Below are positions 63,100-64,000 of a DNA stretch of 64,000 nt, in pieces; position 1 is the first letter of the stretch, and each line of letters opens with the position of its first letter. This DNA comes from Proteles cristata cristata (taxonomy: Eukaryota > Chordata > Mammalia > Carnivora > Hyaenidae): positions 1,240,001 through 1,304,000 of the forward strand of contig JAESUZ010001735.1 of NCBI GenBank assembly GCA_017311185.1. Direction: 5' to 3'. The notes beneath the pieces are model-generated. The model saw only the letters and a list, made by a program, of their open reading frames with translations, had not been told where the DNA came from and did no database searches. Position numbers and translations under genes: made by a program.

Positions 63100-63340
63100 C
63101 AGGTGAAAAGAGCCAACATTTGCATAACAATTAACACCATGCCAGGAGCTGTGGTCTCTGAATTTTCAAGACAATCTTATAAAAGACAGATATTCTTCTC
63201 CCCCTCTTACAGGTGAGAAAACTGAGGCTCAGGAGGCTTAAATGACCTGTTTAAGATCCTTAAGCTAGTAAAGGCAGAGCAGAGGATTCAAACCCAAGTT
63301 GGCTTGATTCAAAAATCCATTCTTTTTATTTTCATTGTAT
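63100..63340 (-). mobile_element. MIR SINE, antisense
   Basis: ACACCATGCCAGGAGCTGTG, TCTTACAGGTGAGAAAACTGAGGCTCAGG, CAGAGGATTCAAACCCAAGTTGGC. Confidence 0.93.
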
Positions 63341-63372
63341 TACTCTAAAGAAGGGAAAAGTTTGGTGGGAAA

Positions 63373-63436
<64 letters not shown>

Positions 63437-63450
63437 GACAGAGAGACAGA
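63373..63450. repeat. Compound (GT)n(GA)n(GACA)n microsatellite
   Basis: GT about 7 units, GA about 14 units, then GACA about 5 units. Highly mutable compound repeat. Confidence 0.95.
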
Positions 63451-63581
63451 GACCAGATAGAGAAAGAATCCTTGATTTCAGAAGGCCTTGATTTTCAGCT
63501 CTGTGTATACCTGTAGAGTTGAATGATTGGCACAGGTATTCATTGTTTTCCATGCAAAATTGCATTCCTAAATCTTATCTT

Positions 63582-64000
63582 ATTGTATTAGTCAGCATCA
63601 GTGGTTTTATCTGTTATGGTTCTTTTAGAAAAATAGAAATTACTGAGTATTTAAAAGAGAATTAAGTTCAGGTGTTGGTTAAACAGTGGTGGTGAGGGAA
63701 TCAGATTACAACTTCAGGGACAGAGTGGGTGTTAATAGAATCCAGGAGCCGAGAACCTGTGGTGGGAGCTGGAGCCAGGATAGGCCTACCTAGCCAGTGT
63801 TAAAGCCGGAGAGGAGATCCAACTCCTTCCAGAGAAGCTGCTTGAAGCAGAGAGGGGGAAATACCCTGACTTTTCCCTTCCTCCCATCCTCTGATCTCTA
63901 CCAGGGGCTCTCATTGGCTAAACTAACCTGGAGTCAGCAGGGGAGTCTGGGAAATGTAGTCCATGTGACATAGAGCAGAGCAGGGGAAGGATAGCTCTGA
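63582..64000. mobile_element. Probable ancient interspersed repeat running off the window
   Basis: TTGTATTAGTCAGC at the start, GGGGCTCTCATTGGCTAAAC and GGGAAATGTAGTCCATGTGAC near the end recall an old mammalian repeat terminus. Family not named. Confidence 0.4.

Noticed and set aside
1..64000. An undescribed multi-gene system
   Set aside because: No operon-like or clustered gene set exists here. The window is vertebrate non-coding DNA dominated by transposons, and claiming a system would be unsupported.

Overview
This window is intergenic or deep intronic DNA from a cat-family (felid/feliform) genome. The evidence is the set of interspersed repeats. About 55 copies of a roughly 200 bp tRNA-Lys-derived CAN-SINE are present, nearly all of the feline type: head GGGGCGCCTGGGTGGCTCAG, Pol III B box GGTTCGAGCCCC, a CT-rich stretch, then an A-rich tail with AATAAA. 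There are also four 3' ends of a carnivore L1 whose 3' UTR begins with a recurrent AAATAGTTTATTGTCAA-type block on the plus strand (the element lies on minus). I recognise no protein-coding gene, exon chain, rRNA or functional tRNA gene. The longest open frames are explained by SINEs, a young L1 ORF2 end, simple repeats or GC-rich DNA.

Layout. 1-20 kb: dense SINEs on both strands, an antisense L1M 3' UTR (8.7-9.15 kb), an MLT1-like LTR (5.0-5.35 kb), an ERVL-like LTR (10.3-11.6 kb), several MIRs and two sense L2 tails (18.15-19.5 kb). 19.5-26.5 kb: SINE-poor and richer in apparently unique sequence, with a three-level nest MIR > MLT1 > MaLR (21.4-22.35 kb) and a GC-rich unique block holding a perfect RFX X-box (22.84 kb). 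26.5-32.5 kb: an antisense L1M cut by two SINEs, an L2 reverse-transcriptase fragment, an AT-rich tract holding a solo MaLR LTR, and a long antisense L2. 32.6-34.1 kb: a CpG-rich segment without recognised repeats. 34.2-53.6 kb: very repeat-dense, with several cases of two or three retroelements at one target. 53.6-64 kb: SINE-poor, with a young 5'-truncated L1 inside an old hAT element (55.4-56.5 kb), more MIR/L2, and about 4 kb of unassigned sequence.

The genes do not work together in any sense I can support. The interest lies in retrotransposition history (shared target sites, 5'-truncated SINEs with intact duplications, a candidate L1 3' transduction, at least two SINE lineages) and in a few candidate non-coding regulatory blocks. 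Family names for ancient repeats come from memory of consensus sequences, not from a database search. Boundaries are good to a few bases where a target-site duplication (TSD) is quoted, and otherwise to about 10-30 bases.
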